Source: DASZIT01 sp036268775
GTDB lineage: Bacteria > Actinomycetota > Acidimicrobiia > Acidimicrobiales > RAAP-2
Direction of reading: 5' to 3'
Assembly (NCBI GenBank): GCA_036268775.1
Contig: DATATM010000014.1
Coordinates: 1-64,000, forward strand
DNA: 64,000 bases
A program made the position numbers and the translations under genes. Shown in pieces: positions 1 to 8,669 of the stretch; position 1 is the first letter of the stretch; each line of letters begins with the position of its first letter. Below the pieces are notes generated by a model. It was not told where the DNA came from. It did no database searches and was given only the letters and a program-made list of their open reading frames with translations.

Positions 1-1189
1 GACGCCGAAGCTGGTAGCGGTGGAGGAAGAACAGGTGGAGCCGCCGGTACATGGTGCCCCGCTCGAACTCGAGGGAGGCGTAGGACAGCCCTCCGAAGGG
101 GATGGGCAGCCAGAAGTTGACTGCCCGGTAGGCCAGGACCGCGGAGAGGGCCTGATCGGCAGTGGGGCCGAAGCTGGTGATCATCGAGACCAGGACGAAC
201 TCGACGATGCCGAGCCCGCCGGGGGTGATCGGGATCGCCGCCAGCACATTGGCCAGCCCGTAGGCGACCATCAGGTCCACCGGGGAGATGAAATGGGAGA
301 AGGCCCCCACGAAGACCCAGAGCGAGGCGGCGTCGAGCAACCAGTTGGCGGTCGCCCACATCAAGGCCCGGTAGAGCAGCGGCTTGTTCTCCAGCAGCAG
401 CGCGAACCGGTTGGCGATCCCCTCCACCGACTCGGCGATCCGGTCGGGATGCCGGAAGTGGAGCCGGACGGCGATCCGCCGGACCAGAGCCTTGGCCCGG
501 TCCTGGCCCCGGGTGAGCAGATAGAAGATCCCGCCGAAGGCGGTCATCACGATGACCCCCAGCGCCGCCGCCACCGTGACCAGGATCGACACCGAGACGC
601 TGGCCCCGCCGGTGTGGCCGGTGGGGGGATGGAAGCCGTGGATGACCAAGAAGACCACCAGACTCAACCAGAACAGGGCGTTGAGGACCACGGCCGAGCC
701 GATGCCCTGGGTGGCGAGGGCGAAGCCGGAATCGCCGCTGCTGACCCCCGACTGGGTGGCCAGCCGGTACCAGAGGGCCGCTCCGGGGGCCCCGCCCCCC
801 GGGGAGACGTGATTGAGGGCGAGGGTGGAGAGGTTGATCCGGAAGGCCCGGAACCGGCTGAGCTGGCCGGTGGGGAGGACCGCCCGGGTGAGCTCGGTAT
901 AGGCCGCCAGTGCCCCGACCTCGAGCAGGAGCCCGAGGACGACGTACTGGAAGCGGATGTGTCCCAGCGACTCGACTTCGCTCCGGTGACTGGCCAGCAG
1001 CGGGAGGGCGATGTAGAAGGCGAACAGGAAGGCGATGACCAGGCCGACGCTGATGCGTACCTCTCGGCGGACAAAGGGGCCGCGATGCCACCAGCGCCGC
1101 CGATGCCTCGGCGCCGGCGGCGGCGAGGGTGTGTCCGACCCGTCCTGCAGGCCTGGTTCCTGCCCCATGCCGACAGCCATTCCCCTCAT
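1..1189 (-). CDS. Flippase-like / lysylphosphatidylglycerol synthase TM-region protein, 3' end cut off
   Basis: Reading the complement from ATG 1189 gives an uninterrupted frame that runs off the window edge (about 396 residues visible). A Pro/Arg-rich cytosolic leader of about 45 residues is followed by repeated hydrophobic segments and the conserved stretch LNHVSPGGGAPGAALWYRL, as in the UPF0104/PF03706 family of lysylphosphatidylglycerol-synthase membrane regions and related lipid flippases. The Pro-Gly loop and the segment ITPGGLGIVEF are family hallmarks. ATG 1180 and ATG 1168 are alternative in-frame starts. The AI-2E-type gene is divergent 41 bases away. The substrate cannot be told from sequence; glycolipid or aminoacyl-lipid translocation is only the family expectation. 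Confidence 0.75.
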   Translation of the reverse strand, partial: MRGMAVGMGQEPGLQDGSDTPSPPPAPRHRRRWWHRGPFVRREVRISVGLVIAFLFAFYIALPLLASHRSEVESLGHIRFQYVVLGLLLEVGALAAYTELTRAVLPTGQLSRFRAFRINLSTLALNHVSPGGGAPGAALWYRLATQSGVSSGDSGFALATQGIGSAVVLNALFWLSLVVFLVIHGFHPPTGHTGGASVSVSILVTVAAALGVIVMTAFGGIFYLLTRGQDRAKALVRRIAVRLHFRHPDRIAESVEGIANRFALLLENKPLLYRALMWATANWLLDAASLWVFVGAFSHFISPVDLMVAYGLANVLAAIPITPGGLGIVEFVLVSMITSFGPTADQALSAVLAYRAVNFWLPIPFGGLSYASLEFERGTMYRRLHLFFLHRYQLRR

Positions 1190-1230
1190 GTTGGCACGCC
1201 TTTGGCAGGGTGACCTGCCATGCTGGTGCC

Positions 1231-2508
1231 ATGACCGACCCGGTAGCCGGCGGCGAAGACAAGGCGACTGGTAACCGGGGATCCCGCTGGCAGCGCATGT
1301 TGACTTCGGCCCAGGACAAGGGGGTTCCTCTCCGGACCATCCTCACCATCGACGCGGTGGTCGTCATCACCTGGGTGGCCTACCGCCTGCTCGGACGGCT
1401 GCGGGAGATCATTCTCTGGATCCTGATCGCCGGCTTCATCGCCCTGGTGCTCAACCCGGCGGTGGTCTTCCTCCAGCGTCACCGACGGAGCCGGGGCCAG
1501 GCGGTGGGCATCGTGTTCTTGGTCGCTCTGCTGGCGTTCATCGGTCTCTTGGGCCTGTTCGGCTACCCGCTGGTCAATGCGCTATCCCATTTCGCTACGA
1601 AACTACCCTCCATGGTCAACCAGCTCGAAAAGGGCCACGGGAGCCTGGCCCGTACCCTCCAGCACTTCCACTTGCTCACCTGGGTCCAGACCAACGCCCC
1701 CAAGCTGCAGCAGGCGGCCCAGAAGCTCGGCAAGCCGGCGTTGAGCGTGGGCGCCAACGTGGGCAAGGCCGTCCTCTCCACCATGCTGGCCCTCTTCACC
1801 ATCGCCTTCCTGTCGCTCTTCATGCTCATCTATGCGCCGAACATGCGAAGTGCAGTCCTCCGGACGATGGAACCGAAGCGGCGCCAGACCGTCGAGGAAG
1901 TCGGCACCCGGGTGTCGCAGGCCGTCACCTCCTACGTGTTGGGCACCGTGGCGCTGTCACTGGCGTTCGGGGTGGTGGTGTTCGTGACCCTGGCCATCCT
2001 CGGGGTGCCTTTCGCCCTCCTCATCGGCTTGTGGGTCGCCCTGGTGGCGATGATCCCCCTGGTCGGTGGTTTGATCGCCGCGATTCCCAGCGTGCTCATC
2101 GCCCTCCTCCACTCGCCGACCGCCGCCCTGGTCATGCTGGTGGTGTTCATCGGGTTCCAGCTGATCGAGAACCACTTTCTCTACCCGATCGTCATGGCCA
2201 GGACGGTTCGCATGAATCCCCTCCTGGTGCTCCTTTCGGTGTTGATCGGGGCGCAACTCGGCGGGGTGTTCGGATCGGCCCTCGGGGCGCTGGCCGGCGC
2301 CCTGGCCGCCATCCCGGTGGGGGCGGCCATTCAGGTGATCGTCAAGGAGGTGTGGCTGGAGACCCGGGCGGAGAGGGAATCCGGCGAGGAGACGCCGTCG
2401 CTCAGGTCCGGACTCGCCCCCGACTCCACCAGGCCGGAATCCCCGCACCCCAACGGGATCGACCGGACGGAAGACCCCGCCCCCGATGACCGTGAGCCGG
2501 TCCCGTAA
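1231..2508 (+). CDS. AI-2E family transporter (YdiK/PerM-type permease)
   Basis: A 425-residue integral membrane protein. After about 35 polar residues there are paired hydrophobic segments (about 40-90), a long soluble amphipathic region (about 110-180) and a C-terminal membrane bundle with the signature LVGGLIAAIPSVLIALL, followed by ENHFLYPIVM near residue 310. This layout is typical of PF01594 exporters, whose real substrates are mostly unknown despite the AI-2 name. I chose ATG 1231 rather than the in-frame GTG at 1129: the upstream residues look non-membrane and random, and a CATGCT box lies 6 bases before 1231, the leaderless spacing seen elsewhere here. The C-terminal 55 residues are polar and probably disordered. 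The stop codon overlaps the -10 box of the next gene. Confidence 0.85.
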   Translation: MTDPVAGGEDKATGNRGSRWQRMLTSAQDKGVPLRTILTIDAVVVITWVAYRLLGRLREIILWILIAGFIALVLNPAVVFLQRHRRSRGQAVGIVFLVALLAFIGLLGLFGYPLVNALSHFATKLPSMVNQLEKGHGSLARTLQHFHLLTWVQTNAPKLQQAAQKLGKPALSVGANVGKAVLSTMLALFTIAFLSLFMLIYAPNMRSAVLRTMEPKRRQTVEEVGTRVSQAVTSYVLGTVALSLAFGVVVFVTLAILGVPFALLIGLWVALVAMIPLVGGLIAAIPSVLIALLHSPTAALVMLVVFIGFQLIENHFLYPIVMARTVRMNPLLVLLSVLIGAQLGGVFGSALGALAGALAAIPVGAAIQVIVKEVWLETRAERESGEETPSLRSGLAPDSTRPESPHPNGIDRTEDPAPDDREPVP

Positions 2509-2511
2509 ACT
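2506..2511 (+). promoter_or_regulatory. -10 box TAAACT of a leaderless promoter for the mannosyltransferase gene
   Basis: TAAACT ends 6 bases before GTG 2518, so transcription should begin at or next to the start codon. The box contains the stop codon of the upstream gene. No convincing -35 hexamer is visible. Confidence 0.45.
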
Positions 2512-2517
2512 GCCCAA

Positions 2518-3264
2518 GTGCAAGTTTTGGTTGTCATCCCCACCTTCAACGAATCCGAGAACATCGAGCGAGTCCTCCACAAGGTCCGTGGCGCCCTTCC
2601 CGATGCCACCGTGCTGGTGGTGGATGACGGGAGCCCTGACGGCACCGCGGACATGGCCGAGAAGCTGGGGGGCGAAATCGGCAATATCGAGGTCCTCCGG
2701 AGGACCGAGAAAGCCGGGTTGGGGAGCGCCTACCGGGCCGGATTCCGTTGGGGTCTGGATCGCGGCTACGACGCCTGCGTGGAGATGGATGCCGACCTCT
2801 CCCATGACCCCGACGCTCTGCCCGGCCTGGTGGCCCCGCTCGAGCAAGGAGACGTCGAACTGGTCATCGGCTCCCGGTACGTGCCGGGGGGATCGATTCC
2901 GAAATGGGCATGGCATCGGCGCCTGGTGTCCCGGGGGGGCAACGTCTACGCCTCCGTCCTCCTCGGGTTCGGGATCACCGACTCCACCTCCGGCTTCCGG
3001 GTCTATGCCGCCACCGTGCTCCGGCGGATCACCCTCGACACCATTCGGGCCGAGGGGTACGGGTTCCAGATCGAGATGACCTACCGGGCCAAACGAGCCG
3101 GCGCCGCCATCGTCGAGGTCCCGATCCGTTTCGTCGACCGCACCGAGGGTGAGTCGAAGATGTCGACCTTCATCGTGGTCGAAGCGTTCGCCCTGGTGAC
3201 CTGGTGGGGGATTCAACGGATCTTCCGTCGCGCCGAGGGCAATCGCCAGGTAGTCCGTGAGTGA
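2518..3264 (+). CDS. Polyprenol-phosphate mannosyltransferase (dolichol-phosphate mannose synthase-like)
   Basis: A 248-residue GT2 glycosyltransferase. It should transfer mannose from GDP-mannose to polyprenyl phosphate, giving the lipid-linked donor for mannosylated envelope glycans or glycoproteins on the outer side of the membrane. Visible motifs are the nucleotide-binding start IPTFNESENI (residues 7-16), VDDGSPDGT (about 37-45), the metal-binding EMDADLSHDP (about 90-99) and GSRYVPGG. The C-terminal membrane domain of some homologues is absent, as in the catalytic half of mycobacterial Ppm1. The start is GTG 2518, immediately before the first beta strand. The last 8 bases overlap the response-regulator gene, so the two are probably cotranscribed. 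Confidence 0.9.
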   Translation: MQVLVVIPTFNESENIERVLHKVRGALPDATVLVVDDGSPDGTADMAEKLGGEIGNIEVLRRTEKAGLGSAYRAGFRWGLDRGYDACVEMDADLSHDPDALPGLVAPLEQGDVELVIGSRYVPGGSIPKWAWHRRLVSRGGNVYASVLLGFGITDSTSGFRVYAATVLRRITLDTIRAEGYGFQIEMTYRAKRAGAAIVEVPIRFVDRTEGESKMSTFIVVEAFALVTWWGIQRIFRRAEGNRQVVRE

Positions 3265-3979
3265 CCCGTCGGAGGCGAACCGCAGCTCCGGTCGCATTCT
3301 CATTGTCGACGACGAGCCCTACATCACCGATGTGCTGGCCGCCGCCCTCAGTTTCGAGGGCTTCGAGACGGAGATCGCCAGCACCGGCTCCCAGGCCATC
3401 GGCATCGCTCTGGCCGGGGCCGGCGTCCACGACCTGATCGTCCTCGACGTGATGCTGCCCGACATCGAGGGCACCGAGGTCTGCAAGCTCCTCCGGGATT
3501 CCGGGGTCCACACCCCGGTGCTGTTCCTCACCGCCCGGGACACCGTGGAGGACAAAGTGGCGGGGCTGGAGATGGGCGACGACTACGTCACCAAGCCGTT
3601 CAGCATCGACGAGCTGGTGGCCCGGATCCGGGCGGTGCTTCGGCGAGCCCGGTCCGACTCGACCGAGTTCTCCGACAACCGTCGGCGGTTCGCCGATCTG
3701 GTCATGGACGACGAGACCCGGGAGGCGTGGCGGGCGGGAGAGCCCATCGCCCTCACCGCCACCGAGTTCAATCTCCTCTGGTACCTCCTGGTCAACTCCC
3801 GTCGGGTGGTGTCGAAGTCGGACATCCTCAATGCGGTGTGGGACTACGACTTCGACGGGGACCCCAACATCGTCGAGACCTACATCTCCTATCTGCGCAA
3901 GAAGGTCGACTGTTACGACCCCCCGCTGGTCCAGACCATCCGGCGGGTGGGCTACAGCCTGCGGGAGCCCCGGAAGTGA
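3257..3979 (+). CDS. OmpR/PhoB-family response regulator
   Basis: 240 residues: a receiver domain (about 12-125) followed by a winged-helix DNA-binding domain (about 140-238). The phosphoacceptor is Asp64 in LIVLDVMLPD, with the acidic pair DDE near residue 17, the switch Thr in FLTARD and the conserved Lys in YVTKPF. The C-terminal half has the OmpR-type pattern ending IRRVGYSLR. The start is GTG 3257, overlapping the upstream gene by 8 bases. It is paired with the histidine kinase 43 bases downstream. The closest general resemblance is to envelope-stress or phosphate regulators of the MprA/TcrA type; the exact role is not readable. It is one candidate to bind the 11-bp direct repeats found before htrA in this window. 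Confidence 0.92.
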   Translation: MSDPSEANRSSGRILIVDDEPYITDVLAAALSFEGFETEIASTGSQAIGIALAGAGVHDLIVLDVMLPDIEGTEVCKLLRDSGVHTPVLFLTARDTVEDKVAGLEMGDDYVTKPFSIDELVARIRAVLRRARSDSTEFSDNRRRFADLVMDDETREAWRAGEPIALTATEFNLLWYLLVNSRRVVSKSDILNAVWDYDFDGDPNIVETYISYLRKKVDCYDPPLVQTIRRVGYSLREPRK

Positions 3980-4022
3980 AACGGTGCCCGACTGACCGTG
4001 GGGTCGGCGGGGTCGAGAGACC

Positions 4023-5666
4023 GTGACCCTCCGGCGCCGGTTGCTGGCCTCCATGATCATCCTGGTGGCCCTGAGCCTCGCCGCCGTCGACCTCGTCACC
4101 CTCAATTCACTCCGCTCCTATCTGTATGGACGGACCGATGACCAGCTGAACGCGGCTCACGCCCTGATGCAGGGCTACGTGCTCCGGGCCGACACCCGGG
4201 GGGTGCCGGTCACTCCCACCGAAATCGACTCGCGGGTCAGCCCGGAGATCTACGTGGAGATTTTCGACGCCAGCGGCAAGATCGTGGTGTCCCGGCCCTC
4301 GGGGTCGACCTCCGCCCGCGACCCCGCCCCCCGGCTCCCGAGCCCGTTGCCAGTGGAGCCGACCGCCTCGGTCCAACAACAGGCCAAGTCGCAAGGCAGC
4401 TATCACCCCGACACCGACTCGGTGAACGTCACCTCCGAGTCCAACGGCGGCCCCCGGTATCGATTACAGGCCTCGGCGTTGCCGGGAGGGACGCTGGTGG
4501 TCGCCACCCGGCTCGACTCGGTGGAGGCCACCCTCACCTCGCTCCGAAACATCGAGCTGGCGGTATCGCTGGCGGTGGTGGTGGCCTTGCTGGCGTTGAT
4601 GACCCTGTTGATCCGGCGGGGCCTGCGCCCCCTCGAGGAGATGACCAAGGAGGCCGACGCCATTTCCGCCGGGGACCTGACTCGGCGGGTGGACCCCTCG
4701 GATCCGGAGACGGAGATCGGGCGCCTGGGCCGGGCCCTCAACGGCATGCTGAACCAGATCGAGGCGGCGTTCGCCCAGCGGACCGCGTCCGAGGACCGAC
4801 TGCGTCGGTTCCTGGCCGACGCCTCCCACGAGTTGCGGACCCCGCTGACCTCGATTCGCGGCTATGCCGAGCTGCTCCGGAAGGACGCCCTGCGGGAGGA
4901 CGAGGACCGGGAGAAAGCCCTGGCCCGGATCGAGAGTGAGGCGGCCCGGATGGGGGTGCTGGTCGAGGACCTCCTCACCCTGGCCCGCATTGGCGAAGGC
5001 CCGGAACCGGAGCGGGTGCGGATCGACATGGCCCCCCTGGTGGCGGACGCCGCCGCCGATGCCCGGGCGATGGACCCGAGCCGGAAGATCACCGTGGTCG
5101 CCCCCCGGCCGGTGGCGGTGGCCGGTGACGAGCAGCGCCTTCAGCAGCTGATTCACAACCTGCTGGCCAACGCCCTGGTCCACACGCCGGCCGGCACCCC
5201 GGTGGAAGTGAAGATGGTCAGCGAGGGAGCCCGGGCCATCCTCCGGGTCAAAGACCACGGGCCGGGGATGAGCGCCGAACAGGCCAAGCGGGTCTTCGAT
5301 CGCTTCTACCGCGGGAACGGCTCGGGCTCGGACGGCGGATCCGGACTCGGATTGTTCATCGTGGCCTCGGTGGCCCGGACGCTCGGCGGCTACGTCACCG
5401 TCGATACCGAGTTGGGGAAGGGTGCCACCTTCGAAGTCACGCTTCCCACCTATGGGTGGGGACCGATCACGCCGCTCCCTCCCGACTCGGCCGTCGAGCC
5501 CAGGTCGGCACCGGCTCCCGACCCGGCCAACGGGTCCGTCGACGGCCGACCGGGGCCGGGCAACGGCCAGACGGCGCCGACCGCCGCCTCCCCGCCTCAC
5601 CTACCACCAGCCGAGCTGCCTCCGGTTGAACCGCACATCGGGGGTACCCGTGCTGGCGACGATTGA
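4023..5666 (+). CDS. Sensor histidine kinase with HAMP domain
   Basis: A 547-residue membrane kinase. TM1 is at about residues 10-25, an extracytoplasmic sensor region at about 30-175, TM2 at about 178-198, HAMP at about 200-250. HisKA follows with the phosphoacceptor His269 in ASHELRTPLTS, then HATPase_c with N box NLLANALVHT, G1 DHGPGM, F box RFYRG and G2 GSGLGLFIV. The last 75 residues are Pro/Ser/Gly-rich and look disordered, an unusual tail for such kinases. The start is GTG 4023. It follows its cognate regulator on the same strand. The 3' end overlaps the hydrolase start by 17 bases, which suggests translational coupling. Confidence 0.92.
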   Translation: MTLRRRLLASMIILVALSLAAVDLVTLNSLRSYLYGRTDDQLNAAHALMQGYVLRADTRGVPVTPTEIDSRVSPEIYVEIFDASGKIVVSRPSGSTSARDPAPRLPSPLPVEPTASVQQQAKSQGSYHPDTDSVNVTSESNGGPRYRLQASALPGGTLVVATRLDSVEATLTSLRNIELAVSLAVVVALLALMTLLIRRGLRPLEEMTKEADAISAGDLTRRVDPSDPETEIGRLGRALNGMLNQIEAAFAQRTASEDRLRRFLADASHELRTPLTSIRGYAELLRKDALREDEDREKALARIESEAARMGVLVEDLLTLARIGEGPEPERVRIDMAPLVADAAADARAMDPSRKITVVAPRPVAVAGDEQRLQQLIHNLLANALVHTPAGTPVEVKMVSEGARAILRVKDHGPGMSAEQAKRVFDRFYRGNGSGSDGGSGLGLFIVASVARTLGGYVTVDTELGKGATFEVTLPTYGWGPITPLPPDSAVEPRSAPAPDPANGSVDGRPGPGNGQTAPTAASPPHLPPAELPPVEPHIGGTRAGDD

Positions 5667-6537
5667 CACCGGATCCGGACATCCGGTGCTGTTGCTGCAC
5701 GGTCAGCCGGGCAGCAAGACGTCCTGGGCCCCGTTGATCGACAGCCTGGCCGCCGACTTTCGGGTGCTGGCCCCGGATCGTCCGGGCTACGGGGACAGCG
5801 AGGGCGAGGCGACGGGGATGGCCGCCAATGCCGATGTGATGGCCGAGTTCCTCCGGAGCCGGGGGGCGGCCCCGGCCACCGTGGTCGGGCACAGCTGGTC
5901 GGGCGGGGTGGCGGTGCTGTTGGCCCTTCGCCACCCCGACACCGTGCGGAGCCTGGTGCTGGTGGGAGCGGTGGGGACCCGGGATAGCGTGAACCGGCTG
6001 GATCGGCTCATGGTGGTGCCGGGGATCGGCGATCTCCTGACGGTGGCCGCCCTCACCGGCATCGGCGTGATCCTTCCCTGGATTCGGGTGGGGTTGAGCC
6101 GGATCGGCCGGAAGCCGCCGGCGTCGCCGAGTCGGGTGGGGAAGGCCGGGTTGAACCCGGGCGGCGGCGACATTCCGGCGGCGGCATCCAAGCTGCGCGC
6201 CTATCTGGCCGCCGCCCTCCCCAACGAGAAGATGCCCGGCGGCTGGCGGGGGGCCTGGGGCCGGGACCGGCGGACGTTCCTCCACGAACAGCGGGCCCTG
6301 CTGGCCGAGCTGCCATCGGTCACCGCGGCGTTGACCCAGGTGCGGGTGCCGACCTCGGTGGTGGCGGGGATGTGGGATGTGGTGGTGCCTCCCCGGGCCG
6401 CCCGGAGTCTCACCGCCGCCATTCCGGGCGCCGAACTGGTGGCCATCCCCGACACCGGTCATTTCGTCGCCAGGGACGCGTCGCCGCTCCTGGCCAAAGT
6501 GATCGTCGAGACCGACCGGCGAGCCGGATCGGCGTAG
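5650..6537 (+). CDS. Alpha/beta hydrolase
   Basis: A 295-residue alpha/beta-hydrolase fold protein. The oxyanion-hole motif LLLHGQPGSKTSW is near residue 15, the nucleophile elbow is GHSWSGG (Ser near residue 80), a likely acid is Asp in MWDVVVPP, and the catalytic His is in DTGHFVARD near the C terminus. A cap of about 100 residues lies between nucleophile and acid. I start it at GTG 5650, just before the first beta strand; the frame stays open upstream, but those residues lie within the kinase tail and read as random. Substrate unknown; the family includes esterases, epoxide and haloalkane hydrolases. It is convergent with menF. Confidence 0.85.
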   Translation: MLATIDTGSGHPVLLLHGQPGSKTSWAPLIDSLAADFRVLAPDRPGYGDSEGEATGMAANADVMAEFLRSRGAAPATVVGHSWSGGVAVLLALRHPDTVRSLVLVGAVGTRDSVNRLDRLMVVPGIGDLLTVAALTGIGVILPWIRVGLSRIGRKPPASPSRVGKAGLNPGGGDIPAAASKLRAYLAAALPNEKMPGGWRGAWGRDRRTFLHEQRALLAELPSVTAALTQVRVPTSVVAGMWDVVVPPRAARSLTAAIPGAELVAIPDTGHFVARDASPLLAKVIVETDRRAGSA

Positions 6538-6564
6538 AGGCCCTCCGCCGCCGCCGAAATGTGG

Positions 6565-7920
6565 TCAGGGAATGGCCGGCAGGGCCCGACGGTGGCGACC
6601 GGTGGTGAAAGGGAGGCCGGGGGCCAGCGCGTCGAACACCGCAGTGAACTTGAGCAATGTCTCCGCCAGCTCCGCCTGGGGCTCCGACCCACTGACGATC
6701 CCCACTCCCGCCGCCAACCTGGCCGAGGATCCACGGAGGGTGGCCGCCCGGATGCCGACCACCCAGTGGCCGTCACCGTTGCCGTCGACATAGCCCACCG
6801 GCCCGGCATAGGGGCCCCGAAGGTCGGGCTCCAACTTGGCAATGGTGTCGACGGCCCGGTCGGTGGGGACGCCACCCACCGCCGGGGTGGGGTGGAGGGC
6901 CGCCACCAGGTCGAGGGCCGTCGGCACCGCGTCGTCCCCGTCAGGAGTCGACTGCCGGCGGAGGGTCCCGCGGATGGCCGTCCCCAAATGGATGATGTTG
7001 TGGAGGCGGACGAGGTCCGGTCCGGGGGGAAGGTCCACCTCGGAACAGAGGGGGGTCAGGGCGGCACCGATGGCTTCGGCCACCAACCGATGCTCGAGGC
7101 TCTCTTTGGTGGAGGAGCGGAACTCCGAAGCATCCGCATCCGACATCAACCCGGTGGTCCCGGCCAGCGGGCGGCTGTAGACCTGTTCGCCATGGCGTTC
7201 GATCAGCAGTTCGGGACTGGCCCCGACGAACTGGCCCTTCGGGGTGGGCAGGGAGAAGACCGTGCAGTTGGGCTCCATGGCCCGCCACCGCTGCAGCAGG
7301 GCCGGAAGGTCGATGGGCCGTTCGAAGTCGACGTCGACCTGTCGGGCCAGCACCACCTTGGTCAGCTCGCCCCGGTCGATGGCGGCGACGGCCTCGGCCA
7401 CGATGTCGAGGAACTCGTCTTCCGACGACAGTTCACGAACCCCGGCTCCCCGAATCTCCGGCTCGGCCTCCCCCTGGCCGGTGTCGAGGGCCGGGGTGGT
7501 GAGGTCCCGGCGGGCCGCCGCCAACTCGTCGCCGGGCGATCCGGCGAAGGGTCGGCCGACCACGGTGACCCACTGGTCGCCGTTGGCCCGCTGTTCGTAG
7601 ATGACTTCGGGCACCACCAACCCGGTGGCTTCCGATCGGTCGAAGGGCAAGGCGCCGAAGGCCAACACCGGCGATCCGAACCCACCGTCCTCGTCGTGGC
7701 TACCGATCTCGGCCAGGGTGCGCCGCACCCGCGCGAGGTCGCCAGGGGAGTCGAGCCCGGTCTCCAGCGGGATGACCAGGGCGGAGCCGATCCCCACCAG
7801 AAGGCGGTCGCCGGCATCGAACAGGATCCCCGTCTCCCCGGCCAGCGCCCAGGGGTCGATCTGGGTTTCGGGCGGAAGCCGGCGGCGGGTGGCGGACAGG
7901 GATGTCGGCGTCGGCATCAT
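6565..7920 (-). CDS. menF: Isochorismate synthase
   Basis: A 451-residue chorismate-utilising enzyme converting chorismate to isochorismate, the first committed step of menaquinone (or siderophore) synthesis. The catalytic half (about 180-440) shows the family motifs KVVLARQ, GASPELL, YSRPLAGTTG, the base-bearing HLGTAIRG region, and LHPTPAVGGVP. The N-terminal 170 residues form the usual poorly conserved lid. The ATGA junction with menG (4-base overlap) and the menaquinone methyltransferase next door favour menF over entC. The MerR-type gene at the head of the group is the likely local regulator. Confidence 0.88.
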   Translation of the reverse strand: MMPTPTSLSATRRRLPPETQIDPWALAGETGILFDAGDRLLVGIGSALVIPLETGLDSPGDLARVRRTLAEIGSHDEDGGFGSPVLAFGALPFDRSEATGLVVPEVIYEQRANGDQWVTVVGRPFAGSPGDELAAARRDLTTPALDTGQGEAEPEIRGAGVRELSSEDEFLDIVAEAVAAIDRGELTKVVLARQVDVDFERPIDLPALLQRWRAMEPNCTVFSLPTPKGQFVGASPELLIERHGEQVYSRPLAGTTGLMSDADASEFRSSTKESLEHRLVAEAIGAALTPLCSEVDLPPGPDLVRLHNIIHLGTAIRGTLRRQSTPDGDDAVPTALDLVAALHPTPAVGGVPTDRAVDTIAKLEPDLRGPYAGPVGYVDGNGDGHWVVGIRAATLRGSSARLAAGVGIVSGSEPQAELAETLLKFTAVFDALAPGLPFTTGRHRRALPAIP

Positions 7921-8669
7921 CGACCCCGCCGGGTGGCGGTCAATAGCTGACTGAGGCCACCGGAGAGCGCTCGCCGGTTGACCGACGAGAAGCCGGCGTC
8001 GTTGAGCATCGCCCGGAGTTGGTCGGTGGGCGGGAGGTAGGCCGTCGATCGGGGCAGGTAGCGGTAGGCCGCCCGGTCGGAGAGGACGCCACCGATGACC
8101 GGGACCACCCGGCGGAACCAGATGCGATCGCCCATCCGCAACAATCCATGGTCAGGTTCGGCCACCTCCAGGAGGCTGAGCCGGCCGCCGGGACGGACCA
8201 CCCGGGCGAACTCCTCGAAGGCGGGGACGAGGTCGGTGAAGTTCCGGAGGGCGTAGCCACAGGTGATGCCGTCCACCCCGTCGGTGGCCACCGGGAGGGA
8301 GGCGGCGTCGGCCTGGGCGAGGGGGGCGCCGGTCTGGTTGGCGCGGAGCATCCCCCAGGAGAGATCCAGCCCGAAGGGTCGGAGCCCGCCCCGGGTGAGG
8401 ATCCGCAGGAAGTCGCCGGTCCCACAGGCGAGGTCGAGGACTCGGGATCCCGCCGGCAGGCCGAGGGCCCGCACCGACTGCTTGCGCCAGGCGACGTCCA
8501 GACCGAAGGTCATGAGCCGGTTCACCAGGTCGTAGCGGGGGGCGATGGTGTCGAACATGGAGCGGACCAGGGCGGTCTTCGCTTCCCCGGCGGGGAGATC
8601 CGCATCGGCGGCCCGGGCGGCCAGATCGAGGGCGGTCCGGGGCTGGAGGAGTTCTTCGCTCGGGATCAT
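7917..8669 (-). CDS. menG: Demethylmenaquinone methyltransferase (UbiE/MenG)
   Basis: A 250-residue class I SAM-dependent methyltransferase that methylates demethylmenaquinone in the last step of menaquinone synthesis. It shows the family signature MFDTIAPRYDLVNRLMTFG near residue 35, SAM motif I VLDLACGTGDFLR, motif II GITCGYALRNF and post-motif VVRPGGRLSLLE. ATG 8669 begins MIPSEELLQP; the frame is open further upstream but there it lies inside the MerR gene. It is sandwiched by ATGA overlaps with the MerR gene upstream and menF downstream, so the three are one translationally coupled unit. Confidence 0.92.
   Translation of the reverse strand: MIPSEELLQPRTALDLAARAADADLPAGEAKTALVRSMFDTIAPRYDLVNRLMTFGLDVAWRKQSVRALGLPAGSRVLDLACGTGDFLRILTRGGLRPFGLDLSWGMLRANQTGAPLAQADAASLPVATDGVDGITCGYALRNFTDLVPAFEEFARVVRPGGRLSLLEVAEPDHGLLRMGDRIWFRRVVPVIGGVLSDRAAYRYLPRSTAYLPPTDQLRAMLNDAGFSSVNRRALSGGLSQLLTATRRGR

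Noticed and set aside
20..1213. A 397-codon plus-strand frame at the left edge
   Set aside because: It is the antisense of the flippase-like gene, whose complement reads as a proper membrane protein.
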